Of a stretch of 64,000 nt of DNA, positions 17,977-27,028 are shown one piece after another. The notes beneath the pieces were generated by a model that saw only the letters and a list, made by a program, of their open reading frames with translations, did no database searches and was not told the DNA's origin. Numbering within the stretch: position 1 is the first letter of the stretch; each line of letters opens with the position of its first letter. The position numbers were made by a program, and so were the translations under genes. This stretch comes from Pleomorphochaeta sp963678575 (GTDB taxonomy: Bacteria; Spirochaetota; Spirochaetia; Sphaerochaetales; Sphaerochaetaceae), in NCBI GenBank assembly GCA_963678575.2, contig CAXXHV010000002.1, positions 1,364,001 through 1,428,000 on the forward strand, given 5' to 3'.

Positions 17977-19248
17977 ATGAAAAAAATGTTAAGTATTGCA
18001 TTGCTTATTCTTTGCATTCCAGCATTCGTCTTTGCAAATGGGTCTAGCGAAAAAGCTAAAGCACCTAGCAATGAAATTGAAATCTTTAGCTGGTGGACAG
18101 CTGGAGGAGAAGCTGATGGTCTTGAAGCTTTAATTAAAGTATTTGAAGCAAAAAACCCTACTCTTAAATTAATCAACTCAACTGTAGCAGGTGGAGCAGG
18201 TACAAATGCTAAAGCTGTTCTTGCAACTAGAATGCAAGGTGGAGATCCACCAGATTCATTCCAAGTTCATGCAGGACATGAATTAATTGACACCTGGGTT
18301 GTTTCTGACTTTATGGAACCTGTTACTTTCATAATTGATGACAATGGTTGGAGAGACAGTTATCCATCTGATGTTATTGATATTGTATCTTACGAAGGTG
18401 AAGTATATTCAATTCCTGTTAATGTTCACAGATCAAATGTTATGTGGTTAAATCCAAATTTATTTGCAAAATATGGTCTTGAATATCCAGAAAGTATGGA
18501 TGAATTCTTCAAAGTAGCTGAAGTATTAAAAGCTAATGGTGTTGATGCTCTTGCTTTAGGAGATACTAATACTTGGCCTGCAACTCAATTATTAGCTAAT
18601 GTTATTTTAGCTGTAGCTGGTCCTGATAAATATTCAGATCTTTGGAAAGGTCTAATTAGATGGGATGATCCAGATATTAGAGCTGCTCTAGAAGCTTATG
18701 TTAAGATGCTTGATTATGTAAACAGTGACCATGCTGCAATTACAAATATGGATGCAGGTGGATATGTTGCTGAAGGTAAAGCTGCAATGAACCTAATGGG
18801 AGACTGGATTGCCGGCTACTACGATTCACAAGGTTATGCTTATAAGACAGATTGGGACTGGGTACCATTCCCTGGAACAAGAGGAAACTTTATTATGCTT
18901 TCTGACTCTTTTGGACTACCTAAAAATGCTCCAAATAGAGACAACGTAATTAAATGGTTAGAAACTTGTGGTTCAGTTGATGGACAAGATGCCTTTAATC
19001 CAATTAAAGGATCTATTCCTTCAAGAATAGACTGTGATACATCAAAATATAGTCCTTACTTACAAGATGCAATGGCAGACTTCGCTTCAAATAGAATCTT
19101 ACCTTCTGTTGCACATGGTGCAGCTATCTCAGAATCTTGGGTAACTAAAGTTAATGACATTGTTAACCAATTCACATCTTCAAAGGATGTTGATTCTGCT
19201 ATCAAACAATTCCAAGCTGCTGCTGACAAGTATGCCCCAGGAAAATAA
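17977..19248 (+). CDS. ABC sugar-binding protein, family 1 (glucose/mannose type)
   Basis: A 423-residue periplasmic receptor. The signal peptide ends VFA and the mature protein begins NGSSEK, without a lipobox. EIFSWWTAGGEADGLEALI at the mature N-terminus and LNPNLFAKYG, GDTNTWPATQLL and MNLMGDWIAGYY are typical of the GtsA-like glucose/mannose binding proteins of CUT1 transporters. The fifth of its operon's stages: it follows the epimerase gene, after a small hairpin (GCTTC-TTAG-GAAGC, 17947-17960) and a good ribosome binding site. A 13-base-pair hairpin directly after its stop probably raises its expression relative to the permeases. Codon choice is richer in GCA/GCT and GGT than neighbours, as for a highly expressed gene. 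Confidence 0.92.
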   Translation: MKKMLSIALLILCIPAFVFANGSSEKAKAPSNEIEIFSWWTAGGEADGLEALIKVFEAKNPTLKLINSTVAGGAGTNAKAVLATRMQGGDPPDSFQVHAGHELIDTWVVSDFMEPVTFIIDDNGWRDSYPSDVIDIVSYEGEVYSIPVNVHRSNVMWLNPNLFAKYGLEYPESMDEFFKVAEVLKANGVDALALGDTNTWPATQLLANVILAVAGPDKYSDLWKGLIRWDDPDIRAALEAYVKMLDYVNSDHAAITNMDAGGYVAEGKAAMNLMGDWIAGYYDSQGYAYKTDWDWVPFPGTRGNFIMLSDSFGLPKNAPNRDNVIKWLETCGSVDGQDAFNPIKGSIPSRIDCDTSKYSPYLQDAMADFASNRILPSVAHGAAISESWVTKVNDIVNQFTSSKDVDSAIKQFQAAADKYAPGK

Positions 19249-19260
19249 TTGATTTTAATT

Positions 19261-19290
19261 AATATGTGGGCAAGCAATTGCCCACATATT
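19261..19290 (+). terminator. Intercistronic hairpin after the binding-protein gene
   Basis: Perfect 13-base arms AATATGTGGGCAA (19261-19273) and TTGCCCACATATT (19278-19290) around loop GCAA, 12 bases after the stop. There is no run of T behind it, so it probably acts as a partial terminator or as a barrier to 3' exonucleases rather than as a full stop. Confidence 0.8.
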
Positions 19291-19309
19291 TACCAAAAAG
19301 GAGAAACTC

Positions 19310-20200
19310 ATGTATTGCCCTAAAAAAGAAAGGATAAAAAGTTTTTTAATAATTTTACCTATCGTAGCTATACTTTTTGTCTTTATATATGGTTTTATTG
19401 GTTGGTCAATAAAAGTTTCATTTTCTGCCTGGGATGGAATTATTAAAAATGATGCCTTTGTAGGTCTTGCAAATTACAAAGAACTTTTTAAATTTGATAG
19501 ATTCCCAACCGATATCTGGAATACAATATTTTTTACTTTAATGTTTATGCTAGTCTGTATTACAGGTGGTTTTATCTTAGCTTATATGCTTTATTCAGGC
19601 TTAAAAGCTGAAGGTTTATTTAGAACAATATACATGTTCCCCCTTGCTATTGCCTTTGTCATCTCAGGTGTATTATGGAGATGGATTCTAGCACCTGAAA
19701 CAGGAATAAATGTTCTACTCAGGATGTTTGGCTTTAATGGAAGTTTCAATTGGTATGTATCAACTAAGCACATTGGCCCCTTCAACTTAGCACTAATTGC
19801 ACTAATAATCGCAGCCTCCTGGGAATATTTAGGATATACTATGGCAATGTTCTTAGCTGGATTAAGAGCAATTCCACAACAAATCATAGAATCTGCCCAA
19901 ATTGATGGGGCTAATAAATTAACAATAATCTTTAAAATAATTATTCCTCAAATTAAACCAATCGTTTTTTCTGCCATGATTGTTATTGGTCATGTTTCAC
20001 TAAAAATCTTTGATTTAGCTTACGCAATGACAGGTAAAGGTCCTAATTTTGTTACGGACTTCCCTGGTCTATATATGTTTGAAACAACATTTAGAGGAAA
20101 CCATTATGGAGAAGGTGCTGCAATTTCTATTTTCATGTTACTACTTGTTGCAATAATCATTGTTCCATACTTGATTTCAACATTCAAAGGAGAAAAATAA
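19310..20200 (+). CDS. ABC sugar permease, MalF-like
   Basis: A 296-residue CUT1 inner-membrane subunit with six predicted helices. The cytoplasmic coupling loop EAA motif reads ESAQIDGANKLTIIFKIIIP (about 195-214). Its TAA overlaps the next ATG by one base (TAATG), so the two permeases are translationally coupled. It pairs with the MalG-like protein to form the heterodimeric channel. Confidence 0.92.
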   Translation: MYCPKKERIKSFLIILPIVAILFVFIYGFIGWSIKVSFSAWDGIIKNDAFVGLANYKELFKFDRFPTDIWNTIFFTLMFMLVCITGGFILAYMLYSGLKAEGLFRTIYMFPLAIAFVISGVLWRWILAPETGINVLLRMFGFNGSFNWYVSTKHIGPFNLALIALIIAASWEYLGYTMAMFLAGLRAIPQQIIESAQIDGANKLTIIFKIIIPQIKPIVFSAMIVIGHVSLKIFDLAYAMTGKGPNFVTDFPGLYMFETTFRGNHYGEGAAISIFMLLLVAIIIVPYLISTFKGEK

Positions 20201-21027
20201 TGGTCGGAAAAAGAAAAGTTGGAATAATAGTAAAATATGTATTTGCAATTTTATTTGCACTTATGTTTTTATTTCCATTATTTGTTCTCTTCAACACTGC
20301 CTTAAAACCATTTGCTGAAGTTTCAATATCTCAAATGTGGGTTTTCCCAAAAACTATATCAAGTGATGGATTTAGAGAAGCTTTAACTAAATTAGGTGGA
20401 AACTTCATCAATAGCTTTTTGTTAGTAATACCTGTATGTTTTTTGTCTATACTACTTGGAGCAATTTGTGGCTTTGTATTTTCAAAAATAAAGTTCAAAT
20501 TTTCTAATGTAATTTTTGCACTTATAATTTTTGGAATGTTCATTCCCTATCAAAGTATTTTAATCCCCTTAGTACAAACACTAAGAAGAATTGGTATTTA
20601 TGGATCAATTTTAGGTTTGATATTTACTCATACTATTTATGGCTTACCTATTTCTACACTTATGTTTAGAAATTATTATGCAGAAGTACCAGATGAATTA
20701 GTCGAAGCTGGGGCTATAGATGGTTTATCTATTTGGGGAGCTTTTAGACAAGTAATTGTACCACTCTCTATACCTTCAGTTATTGTTGTATTAATTTGGC
20801 AATTTACTAGTGTTTGGAATGATTTCTTATTTGCTGTAATTATAACTCAAGACTCTTCAATCCAACCTATAACCGTTGCTTTACAAAACTTAGCTGGGAG
20901 TCAAGTTGTTGAATGGAATATTCAAATGGCTGGTGCGATAGTTGCAGCCTTACCTCCACTAATAGTCTATATTTTCTTTGGAAAATATTTTGTAAAAGGA
21001 TTAATGGCTGGATCTGTAAAGGGGTAA
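20200..21027 (+). CDS. ABC sugar permease, MalG-like
   Basis: A 275-residue six-helix partner of the upstream permease. EAA loop: EAGAIDGLSIWGAFRQVIVP; the C-terminus VKGLMAGSVKG is typical of the MalG side. No ATPase gene is in the operon, so energy must come from a shared MsmK/UgpC-type ATPase encoded elsewhere, as is usual for CUT1 systems of this kind. Confidence 0.92.
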   Translation: MVGKRKVGIIVKYVFAILFALMFLFPLFVLFNTALKPFAEVSISQMWVFPKTISSDGFREALTKLGGNFINSFLLVIPVCFLSILLGAICGFVFSKIKFKFSNVIFALIIFGMFIPYQSILIPLVQTLRRIGIYGSILGLIFTHTIYGLPISTLMFRNYYAEVPDELVEAGAIDGLSIWGAFRQVIVPLSIPSVIVVLIWQFTSVWNDFLFAVIITQDSSIQPITVALQNLAGSQVVEWNIQMAGAIVAALPPLIVYIFFGKYFVKGLMAGSVKG

Positions 21028-21030
21028 CCA

Positions 21031-21948
21031 ATGAAGAAAATCAACGATTATTTAATTGGTGTCGATATCGGGGGAACAAAAACCTCTATAGTAGTGGGCT
21101 CTTTGAATGGAGAAATTTTGAAAAAAGAAAAGTTTCCTACACCCCCTACTTATAGAGAAACTTTAGATATTACATTTAAAATAATATGTGAGTTAATTAA
21201 TGAATATGAAAATATTTGCTCCATTGGTATTTGCTGTGGAGGTCCTTTAAATAGTAAAAAAGGAATTATTATCTCCCCTCCTAATTTACCATCCTTTGTA
21301 AATGTTGAAATTGTTAAAGAATTTGAAAAACAATTCAACATTCCAACCTATCTAGATAATGATGCTAATGCTTGTGCCTTAGCAGAGTGGAAATGGGGAA
21401 ATGGCAAAGGTATGGACAATGTAATCTTTTTAACATTCGGAACAGGTCTTGGAGCTGGTCTTATTTTAAATGGCCATATCTATTCAGGCATTAATGGTAA
21501 TGCTGGAGAAGTTGGTCATATAAGATTAAGCAACCATGGACCTTTGTGCTATAGAAAGCACGGAAGCTTTGAAAGTTTTTGTAGTGGTAGTGGAATCTCA
21601 AAATTATATCAAATGAAATTTAGTGAGGAACTATCTGCCAAAGAAATTTGTAGAAGAGCTAACTTAGGCGATGACAAAGCCTTAAAAGTTATAGATGAAA
21701 GTGCCACCAATTTGGGTAAAGGATTAGCAATCATTGTAGATATGCTTAATCCTGAATGTATCATAATTGGGAGTATTTATAGCAGAGATGAACAATTATT
21801 TAAAGAAAAAATGTTTGAAGTATTAAAAAAAGAAGCTTTAATAGAATCTTTAGATAACCTTAAGATTCTCCCAAGTGGCTTAGGTGAAAATCTCGGTGAT
21901 ATGGCAGCCTTAGGTGTTGCTATAAATGGAGTTGACGAAAATGAATAA
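21031..21948 (+). CDS. ROK-family sugar kinase
   Basis: A 305-residue cytoplasmic kinase. ATP loop GVDIGGTKTSIVVGS at the N-terminus, catalytic Asp in TYLDNDANACALAEW, TFGTGLGAGLILNG and GNAGEVGHIRL with the sugar-binding Glu and His. The zinc loop CxCGxxGC of many ROK proteins is not conserved; the segment reads CYRKHGSFESFCSG, so zinc is probably not bound in the usual way. The lack of an N-terminal helix-turn-helix makes it an enzyme, not a regulator. It should phosphorylate the imported, possibly 2-epimerised hexose or N-acyl hexosamine at O6. AAGGGG lies before the ATG, three bases after the permease stop. Confidence 0.88.
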   Translation: MKKINDYLIGVDIGGTKTSIVVGSLNGEILKKEKFPTPPTYRETLDITFKIICELINEYENICSIGICCGGPLNSKKGIIISPPNLPSFVNVEIVKEFEKQFNIPTYLDNDANACALAEWKWGNGKGMDNVIFLTFGTGLGAGLILNGHIYSGINGNAGEVGHIRLSNHGPLCYRKHGSFESFCSGSGISKLYQMKFSEELSAKEICRRANLGDDKALKVIDESATNLGKGLAIIVDMLNPECIIIGSIYSRDEQLFKEKMFEVLKKEALIESLDNLKILPSGLGENLGDMAALGVAINGVDENE

Positions 21949-22585
21949 TAAATTCTCACAATTATTAGAAAGATTTCCAAAATTAGAATATTCAAAAGAA
22001 GCAATAATCTTAGCAGATAAATTACTAATTGAAACTGCTAAAAACAATAAAACTATTTTTACCATGGGAAATGGTGGGAGCGCATCTGATTCTGATCATA
22101 TAGTTGGAGAGTTAATGAAATCTTTTATTAAAAAAAGAGATCTTAATGATGAATACAAAGAAAAACTAATCAATATTGATAAAAAATTAGGAACAGAATT
22201 AGCTAATGAATTACAAGGAGGAATAAAAAGTATTTCTCTAACACAACACAATGCCTTATCCACAGCCTTTTCAAATGATGTTAATCCTCAGCTAGGTTTT
22301 GCACAACAAATATCAGTTTTAGGTGAAAAAGGAGATTCTATTATTTGTATAACTACTAGTGGAAATTCAAAAAATGTAATTTACGCAGCTATTGTTGCAA
22401 AAGCAAAAGGTTTAAATATTATCGGATTAACGGGAAAGGGGGGTGGAATACTTCGTAATTATTGTGATATTTGTATAGATGTAGATGAAAAAGAAACGTA
22501 TAAAATACAAGAATTACATCTACCAATTTACCATGCTTTATGTATTTCCCTTGAACAAGAGTTTTGGCATGAAAAAATTCACTGA
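21941..22585 (+). CDS. SIS-domain phosphosugar isomerase, GmhA-like
   Basis: I start at the ATG at 21941 (214 residues), which overlaps the ROK stop (ATGAATAA) and has TGGAG nine bases before it; the in-frame ATG at 21926 gives five more residues. SIS marks: GNGGSASDSDHIVGEL, CITTSGNSKNVIYAA and GLTGKGGGILRN. The His of SDSDH and the Glu/His of IQELHLPIYH match the metal and catalytic positions of sedoheptulose-7-phosphate isomerase GmhA. An insertion of about 35 residues (near FIKKRDLNDEYKEKL) precedes the substrate loop. It probably performs an aldose-ketose isomerisation of a sugar phosphate; its HldE-like kinase partner at the start of the operon is suggestive. Confidence 0.82.
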   Translation: MNNKFSQLLERFPKLEYSKEAIILADKLLIETAKNNKTIFTMGNGGSASDSDHIVGELMKSFIKKRDLNDEYKEKLINIDKKLGTELANELQGGIKSISLTQHNALSTAFSNDVNPQLGFAQQISVLGEKGDSIICITTSGNSKNVIYAAIVAKAKGLNIIGLTGKGGGILRNYCDICIDVDEKETYKIQELHLPIYHALCISLEQEFWHEKIH

Positions 22586-22603
22586 CTAGGAGTTTAATTT
22601 ATT

Positions 22604-23611
22604 GTGGCTAAATCAACTAATAATCCAACTATTTCAGATATTGCAAAAAAAGCGGGAGTATCATCAACTACAGTCTCAAGAGTATTATCAGACTCAACTA
22701 GTGTAAAACCCAAAACAAAAGAAAAAGTTCAAAAAGTAATTGATGAACTGGGATACATACCAAATTATTTTGCAAGATGCTTAGCTGGTCACCAATCTAG
22801 AAAAATTGGAGTTATTGTTGATGAAATTGGGAACTTCTTCTTCACGGAATTATTAGCTTCCATTCAAGGCTATTTAAATAAAAAAAACTATTCAATTCAA
22901 ATTTCCTATAGTAAATGGAATGAGGAGAGCGAACTTGATGCTGTAAAGAATTTTATTTCTAATAATGTTGACGGTATTATAATAGCACCTGTCTCCCCTA
23001 CTAGTAGCTCAATAAATTTATTAAAAAACAAAGATTTCCCCTTTATAGTTATCAACTGTATTTTAGATGATGAAACTACATGCGTTGCTAATAATAACTA
23101 TGAGGGAGGTAAAATTGTTGCAGATTATTTTAATGAAAAAGAAGCAGAACAAACCTTTGTAATTTCAGGCTGGAATGACCAATCTTTATTATTGAGAGTA
23201 AAAGGTTTTAAAGATAATATTAATAATATTGAGAATTTAAACTGTATCTCTGACGTCTTAAGCGATGATCAAATTAGAGAAGTTGTAAGAAAATTAATTA
23301 AAGATTATGATGTAAAAAATAAGAAAACAAATATTTTTATTACCAATGATATTTTATCAATCCCTCTCTCTAATTATTTAATTGACAGTGGAATTGATAT
23401 CCCAAATTCAGTATCAATTATTAGCTATGACAATATTTATTTTTCTAAATATTCTAGAATACCTTTATCAACTATTAATCATGGAATTGATGAAATTGGT
23501 ATTCAAGCTTCTGCTCAATTACTTAAAAAGATTAATAATGAAAAATCAACTAAAGGAAATATTTTTATTGAACCTAAATTGATAATTAGAGACAGCACAA
23601 GAAAAAATTAA
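22604..23611 (+). CDS. LacI-family transcription regulator
   Basis: A 335-residue repressor read from GTG (AGGAG 12 bases before). The headpiece ISDIAKKAGVSSTTVSRVL with hinge LGYIPNYFARCLAG is canonical; the rest is a periplasmic-binding-protein-like effector domain starting RKIGVIVDEIGN. It ends the operon it is expected to control: two 18-base LacI-type palindromes surround the transcription start near 13520. The inducer is likely the imported sugar or a phosphorylated intermediate. Confidence 0.93.
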   Translation: MAKSTNNPTISDIAKKAGVSSTTVSRVLSDSTSVKPKTKEKVQKVIDELGYIPNYFARCLAGHQSRKIGVIVDEIGNFFFTELLASIQGYLNKKNYSIQISYSKWNEESELDAVKNFISNNVDGIIIAPVSPTSSSINLLKNKDFPFIVINCILDDETTCVANNNYEGGKIVADYFNEKEAEQTFVISGWNDQSLLLRVKGFKDNINNIENLNCISDVLSDDQIREVVRKLIKDYDVKNKKTNIFITNDILSIPLSNYLIDSGIDIPNSVSIISYDNIYFSKYSRIPLSTINHGIDEIGIQASAQLLKKINNEKSTKGNIFIEPKLIIRDSTRKN

Positions 23612-23862
23612 ATAATCAATAACCCTATTTCAAAAGCCAACATTACTACCAATATTATAATTAAACTTATTTATATCTTGTTAAAAGCTTTTTCATTTTC
23701 TAAAAGCTTAAATATATCTAAATCCAACCCCCGTCAAATTAGCTAAGAAAGAAATCTCAAAAATTCAAAAGGATAGAAAAAAGAAGTCATAAAAGCAGAA
23801 AATAAATCTGTTATAGAGGGCTTAACTGGATACAAATATTATTAATTTTATTTGACAAATAA
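23612..23862. other. Convergent spacer
   Basis: About 250 AT-rich bases after the LacI gene. No gene or structure seen apart from the terminator that follows. Confidence 0.5.
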
Positions 23863-23895
23863 AAGGCAATAGCAGTTTTTGCTATTGCCTTATTT
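23863..23895. terminator. Bidirectional terminator
   Basis: Arms AAGGCAATAGC (23863-23873) and GCTATTGCCTT (23881-23891) with a seven-base loop; T-rich on the plus side (TTATTTT) and TTTTAT on the minus side. It separates the LacI operon from the convergent PHP/BMP operon. Confidence 0.85.
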
Positions 23896-23913
23896 TAAAA
23901 ATTTATTATTTTA

Positions 23914-26115
23914 TTATTTAATCCAAATTGGAGAACTCCAAGCAATATGCTTATCAGTTTGTTCTACTCTTAAATAATAATAACTTTCACTCTCATCTTT
24001 TTCACATTCATAAATTGTATCTACTTTATTTCCTTTAGGATCTAAATTAAATATAACTTCATTATTTTTAATAATTTCTACTTTTTTAATTTCATTAGTT
24101 CCTAATACGCTAACTTTAAATTTGATATTTTCATCAACAGTAATTTCTGAACCCATTGGATACTCATTAGCAGTAAAGTTCAATAAAATTCTTGAACCAG
24201 TAGTTGCATAAGAATGTCTATTATATAAATTTTTCCATAACTTCTTACTCTCGTTTTTATCACTATATATTGCTACTATTCCACCTTCAATACCATGTTC
24301 CATTTGGTGAGAATCACTGCCAGCTGTAAAACCTAAATGATAGCCTCTCTTTAAAGCATCTTGAATACAATGATCATCAAATTTACTGATATTTTTTGTA
24401 AATAGTGAGGTATCTTCAGTCTTCTCATAATTGGCATGTCTTGAAAAGATTTCAACCAATCTTTCCACTTCATCATCATGATAATCCCAATCTGTAGCAG
24501 CACTAACCATGCCCCAATCAGCTGCAGGATGATGAGGAATACATAAACCACCATCCTCTTTAATGCTTGAATATAATCTATCAGGGTTTAAAGAATTAGG
24601 ATCAACAGAAGTGAATAATGAGCCTTCTGAATCTGGATAATAAACATTTTTATGTCCAAAATCATGTTTATACTCATTAGAAGTCCATTCAAAAGCTAAA
24701 ATTGCTGAAAAATCATCTTCTCCATTGAAAACATCACGAGTTGCTCTATTCCATTCCCATTCACTATCACTAGCTACATCAGGATAACAATCATGATCTG
24801 TTAAAGCACAAAAATCTAGATTAGCATCTATCTTTGCATAATGATAATATTGATCAATTTCCCCTTGTCCATCACTCATATTACTTTGACCATGGATATC
24901 TCCAAAATAAATATTCTCTTTAATATTATTTTCTGATAACCATTGTCGCTTTTCTTCTTCACTAATTAGATCAATTTTTTTCTCAGCTTTTATAGGTTGA
25001 ACAAAATCATCAACCTTAACTTCAATTTCATTATCATTATAATTAACTAAATCTTCTAAATTTACTTGATTATATACAATTTGAGCATTTCTCTGCTGAT
25101 GGCCATTTCTCATTGAATATTGCCATACATAAGATAATTTTTTATCATCATCTAATACTAATTGTGGTCTTATAGCGCAATTTGAATCATTAAGAGAAAG
25201 CAATGCTGCATTAGACCAAAGTCCATTTTCACCTCTAGTTCTACAAACAATATTTGTTTTACCAATAGTATAAGCAAAAACCACATCACCTTTCTTATTT
25301 GAAGTTAAGAAAACATTATTATACCAGTTTCTATTTTCAACTAATACCTGATAATTTGATAATTCAAATTGTTCATTTTCATACTCAACATCAATAACAT
25401 TATAAGAAAAATATGATTGTGGGCCATTTTCATACCAACCAACAACTTTTTTATCTTTGGATATACCAATAAAAGGTTGTGCACATCTATATTTTGATTG
25501 ATTAATTACTTTTTCATCACTCCACTTATCATCTATTCTTGCTCTAATTACTACATCATAACTTGTACCATTAAAACAATCATATACAACAAACTCTGTA
25601 TCGTTATTATCCTTTATATAGGTTGGACGATAACATTTTTCTATATTATTAACTTTTTCAAAACATTCTGTTCCACAATTATATAAAATAATATCACTAT
25701 GTTTGGCTCTTTGATGACAAAATACTATTACAAAATCTTTTCCATTATCACTTATATATGGATAAAATAAAGCATCACCTTCAATAATTGAGGTAACCTC
25801 ACCCCATACATTATCCTTTTTTATTCTTAACTGTATTGACCATTGTTTAGCAACAAACTCTGACCAAACAACTGCAATTTGATCTTTAAAATAATGTATA
25901 TTAGCTCTTAATGTTAAGCCAGTATCAGATAGAACAAATTCATCAACTACTTCATCATTTATTAATTCATTATAAATTAAATTCTCTTTATGACTATCAT
26001 AACTCTGCCAAGCAACAAAAGTTCTATTATTATTATCACTTGCTATAGCAGGATACTGACAACTACTATCTCTAAATTCAGTCAGGAACTTAGATTTCTT
26101 AATATATTCTCTCAT
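23914..26115 (-). CDS. PHP-domain metal-dependent phosphoesterase, DUF3604-like
   Basis: I start at the ATG at 26115 (733 residues) because AAAGGATTGAACAT precedes it; longer starts (26136, 26184) run into the permease gene and lack a site. Residues up to about 400 have repeated Trp- and Asp-rich beta segments such as RTFVAWQSYDSH, QIAVVWSEF and KLSYVWQYSM, suggestive of a beta-propeller or sialidase-like fold. A PHP hydrolase domain follows: FGDIHGQSNMSDGQG, CALTDHDCYPD, IPHHPAADWG and TAGSDSHQMEHG hold the expected His/Asp metal ligands. The last 100 residues look like a beta-sandwich. No signal peptide, so cytoplasmic. It is the last gene of a nucleoside-type importer operon, so a phosphoesterase acting on an imported or derived compound is plausible; substrate unknown. 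Confidence 0.75.
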   Translation of the reverse strand: MREYIKKSKFLTEFRDSSCQYPAIASDNNNRTFVAWQSYDSHKENLIYNELINDEVVDEFVLSDTGLTLRANIHYFKDQIAVVWSEFVAKQWSIQLRIKKDNVWGEVTSIIEGDALFYPYISDNGKDFVIVFCHQRAKHSDIILYNCGTECFEKVNNIEKCYRPTYIKDNNDTEFVVYDCFNGTSYDVVIRARIDDKWSDEKVINQSKYRCAQPFIGISKDKKVVGWYENGPQSYFSYNVIDVEYENEQFELSNYQVLVENRNWYNNVFLTSNKKGDVVFAYTIGKTNIVCRTRGENGLWSNAALLSLNDSNCAIRPQLVLDDDKKLSYVWQYSMRNGHQQRNAQIVYNQVNLEDLVNYNDNEIEVKVDDFVQPIKAEKKIDLISEEEKRQWLSENNIKENIYFGDIHGQSNMSDGQGEIDQYYHYAKIDANLDFCALTDHDCYPDVASDSEWEWNRATRDVFNGEDDFSAILAFEWTSNEYKHDFGHKNVYYPDSEGSLFTSVDPNSLNPDRLYSSIKEDGGLCIPHHPAADWGMVSAATDWDYHDDEVERLVEIFSRHANYEKTEDTSLFTKNISKFDDHCIQDALKRGYHLGFTAGSDSHQMEHGIEGGIVAIYSDKNESKKLWKNLYNRHSYATTGSRILLNFTANEYPMGSEITVDENIKFKVSVLGTNEIKKVEIIKNNEVIFNLDPKGNKVDTIYECEKDESESYYYLRVEQTDKHIAWSSPIWIK

Positions 26116-26128
26116 ATGTTCAATCCTT

Positions 26129-27028
26129 TTACTCATCTGCGTGTGCACCAAGTCCTGCTGGAGGAGTAATGTTTCTAACCCCAAATACTAGAACTAATAA
26201 AGTAACAATATAAGGAATCATTTGCATTAATTGAGATGGCACACCATATCCTTGTAAATAAATTTGTAATGCTTCAAAAAAGCCAAAAAGTAATCCGGCA
26301 AATAATACATTAATTGGGTGATATCTAGATAAAATTGCGATAGCAACTGCAATATAACCTCTTCCTGCAGACATATTTCTAACAAACATATTTAAACTAT
26401 CAATAGAAATATATGCTCCACCTAAACCGGCTAAACCACCACAAATTATTACTCCAATATATTTCATTTTTGCAACTTCAATACCAACACTGCTAGCTGC
26501 TTTTGGATTTTCTCCAATAAATCTGAATCTCAACCCAAAAGGTGTTTTATATAGAATTATCCACCCTAATAAACAAAATAAAATTGTAAATAATAATATA
26601 ATTGATTGGTTTCCAAAAATTGGTCCAATTATTGGAATTTTATTTAAAACTCCTAATTTTATATCTAAACTTAATACTTGCTCAGAACTTCCCTTATTTC
26701 CCCAAATAATTTGTAAAAAAAGAGTTGTAACAGCGCCTACTAATAAGTTCAAACCAATACCACTGATTACCTGGTTCATCTTATATTTTATACAAAACAA
26801 ACCATGGAAATACCCTATTATCATTCCACCTAATATTCCAAACAAAAGGCCTACAAATACATTTGAAAAGAAATATGAACCTACAACAGCTGAAAAAGCT
26901 CCTGCCAATATCATACTTTCAAGGCCCAATGCCATAATTCCTGCTCTAACAGAAAATACTCCTCCCAAAGCTGCCAATATTAATGGAACAGATAAAGATA
27001 GAGTCGAAGCAATTAATCCTTCAATCAT
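26129..27028 (-). CDS. BMP-type ABC permease (NupQ/YufQ-like)
   Basis: A 299-residue permease of the BPD_transp_2 fold with about eight to ten helices. Characteristic segments are ALGGVFSVRAGIMALGLESM, GLNLLVGAVTTLF, RFIGENPKAASSVGIEVAKM (the coupling loop) and SAGRGYIAVAIAILSRYHP. It overlaps the upstream permease by four bases (ATGA). It forms the channel with the protein at 27025-28071. Confidence 0.9.
   Translation of the reverse strand: MIEGLIASTLSLSVPLILAALGGVFSVRAGIMALGLESMILAGAFSAVVGSYFFSNVFVGLLFGILGGMIIGYFHGLFCIKYKMNQVISGIGLNLLVGAVTTLFLQIIWGNKGSSEQVLSLDIKLGVLNKIPIIGPIFGNQSIILLFTILFCLLGWIILYKTPFGLRFRFIGENPKAASSVGIEVAKMKYIGVIICGGLAGLGGAYISIDSLNMFVRNMSAGRGYIAVAIAILSRYHPINVLFAGLLFGFFEALQIYLQGYGVPSQLMQMIPYIVTLLVLVFGVRNITPPAGLGAHADE

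Noticed and set aside
26116..26184. Longer start of the PHP protein
   Set aside because: Overlaps the permease gene by more than 50 bases and has no ribosome site; AAAGGA precedes the ATG at 26115.
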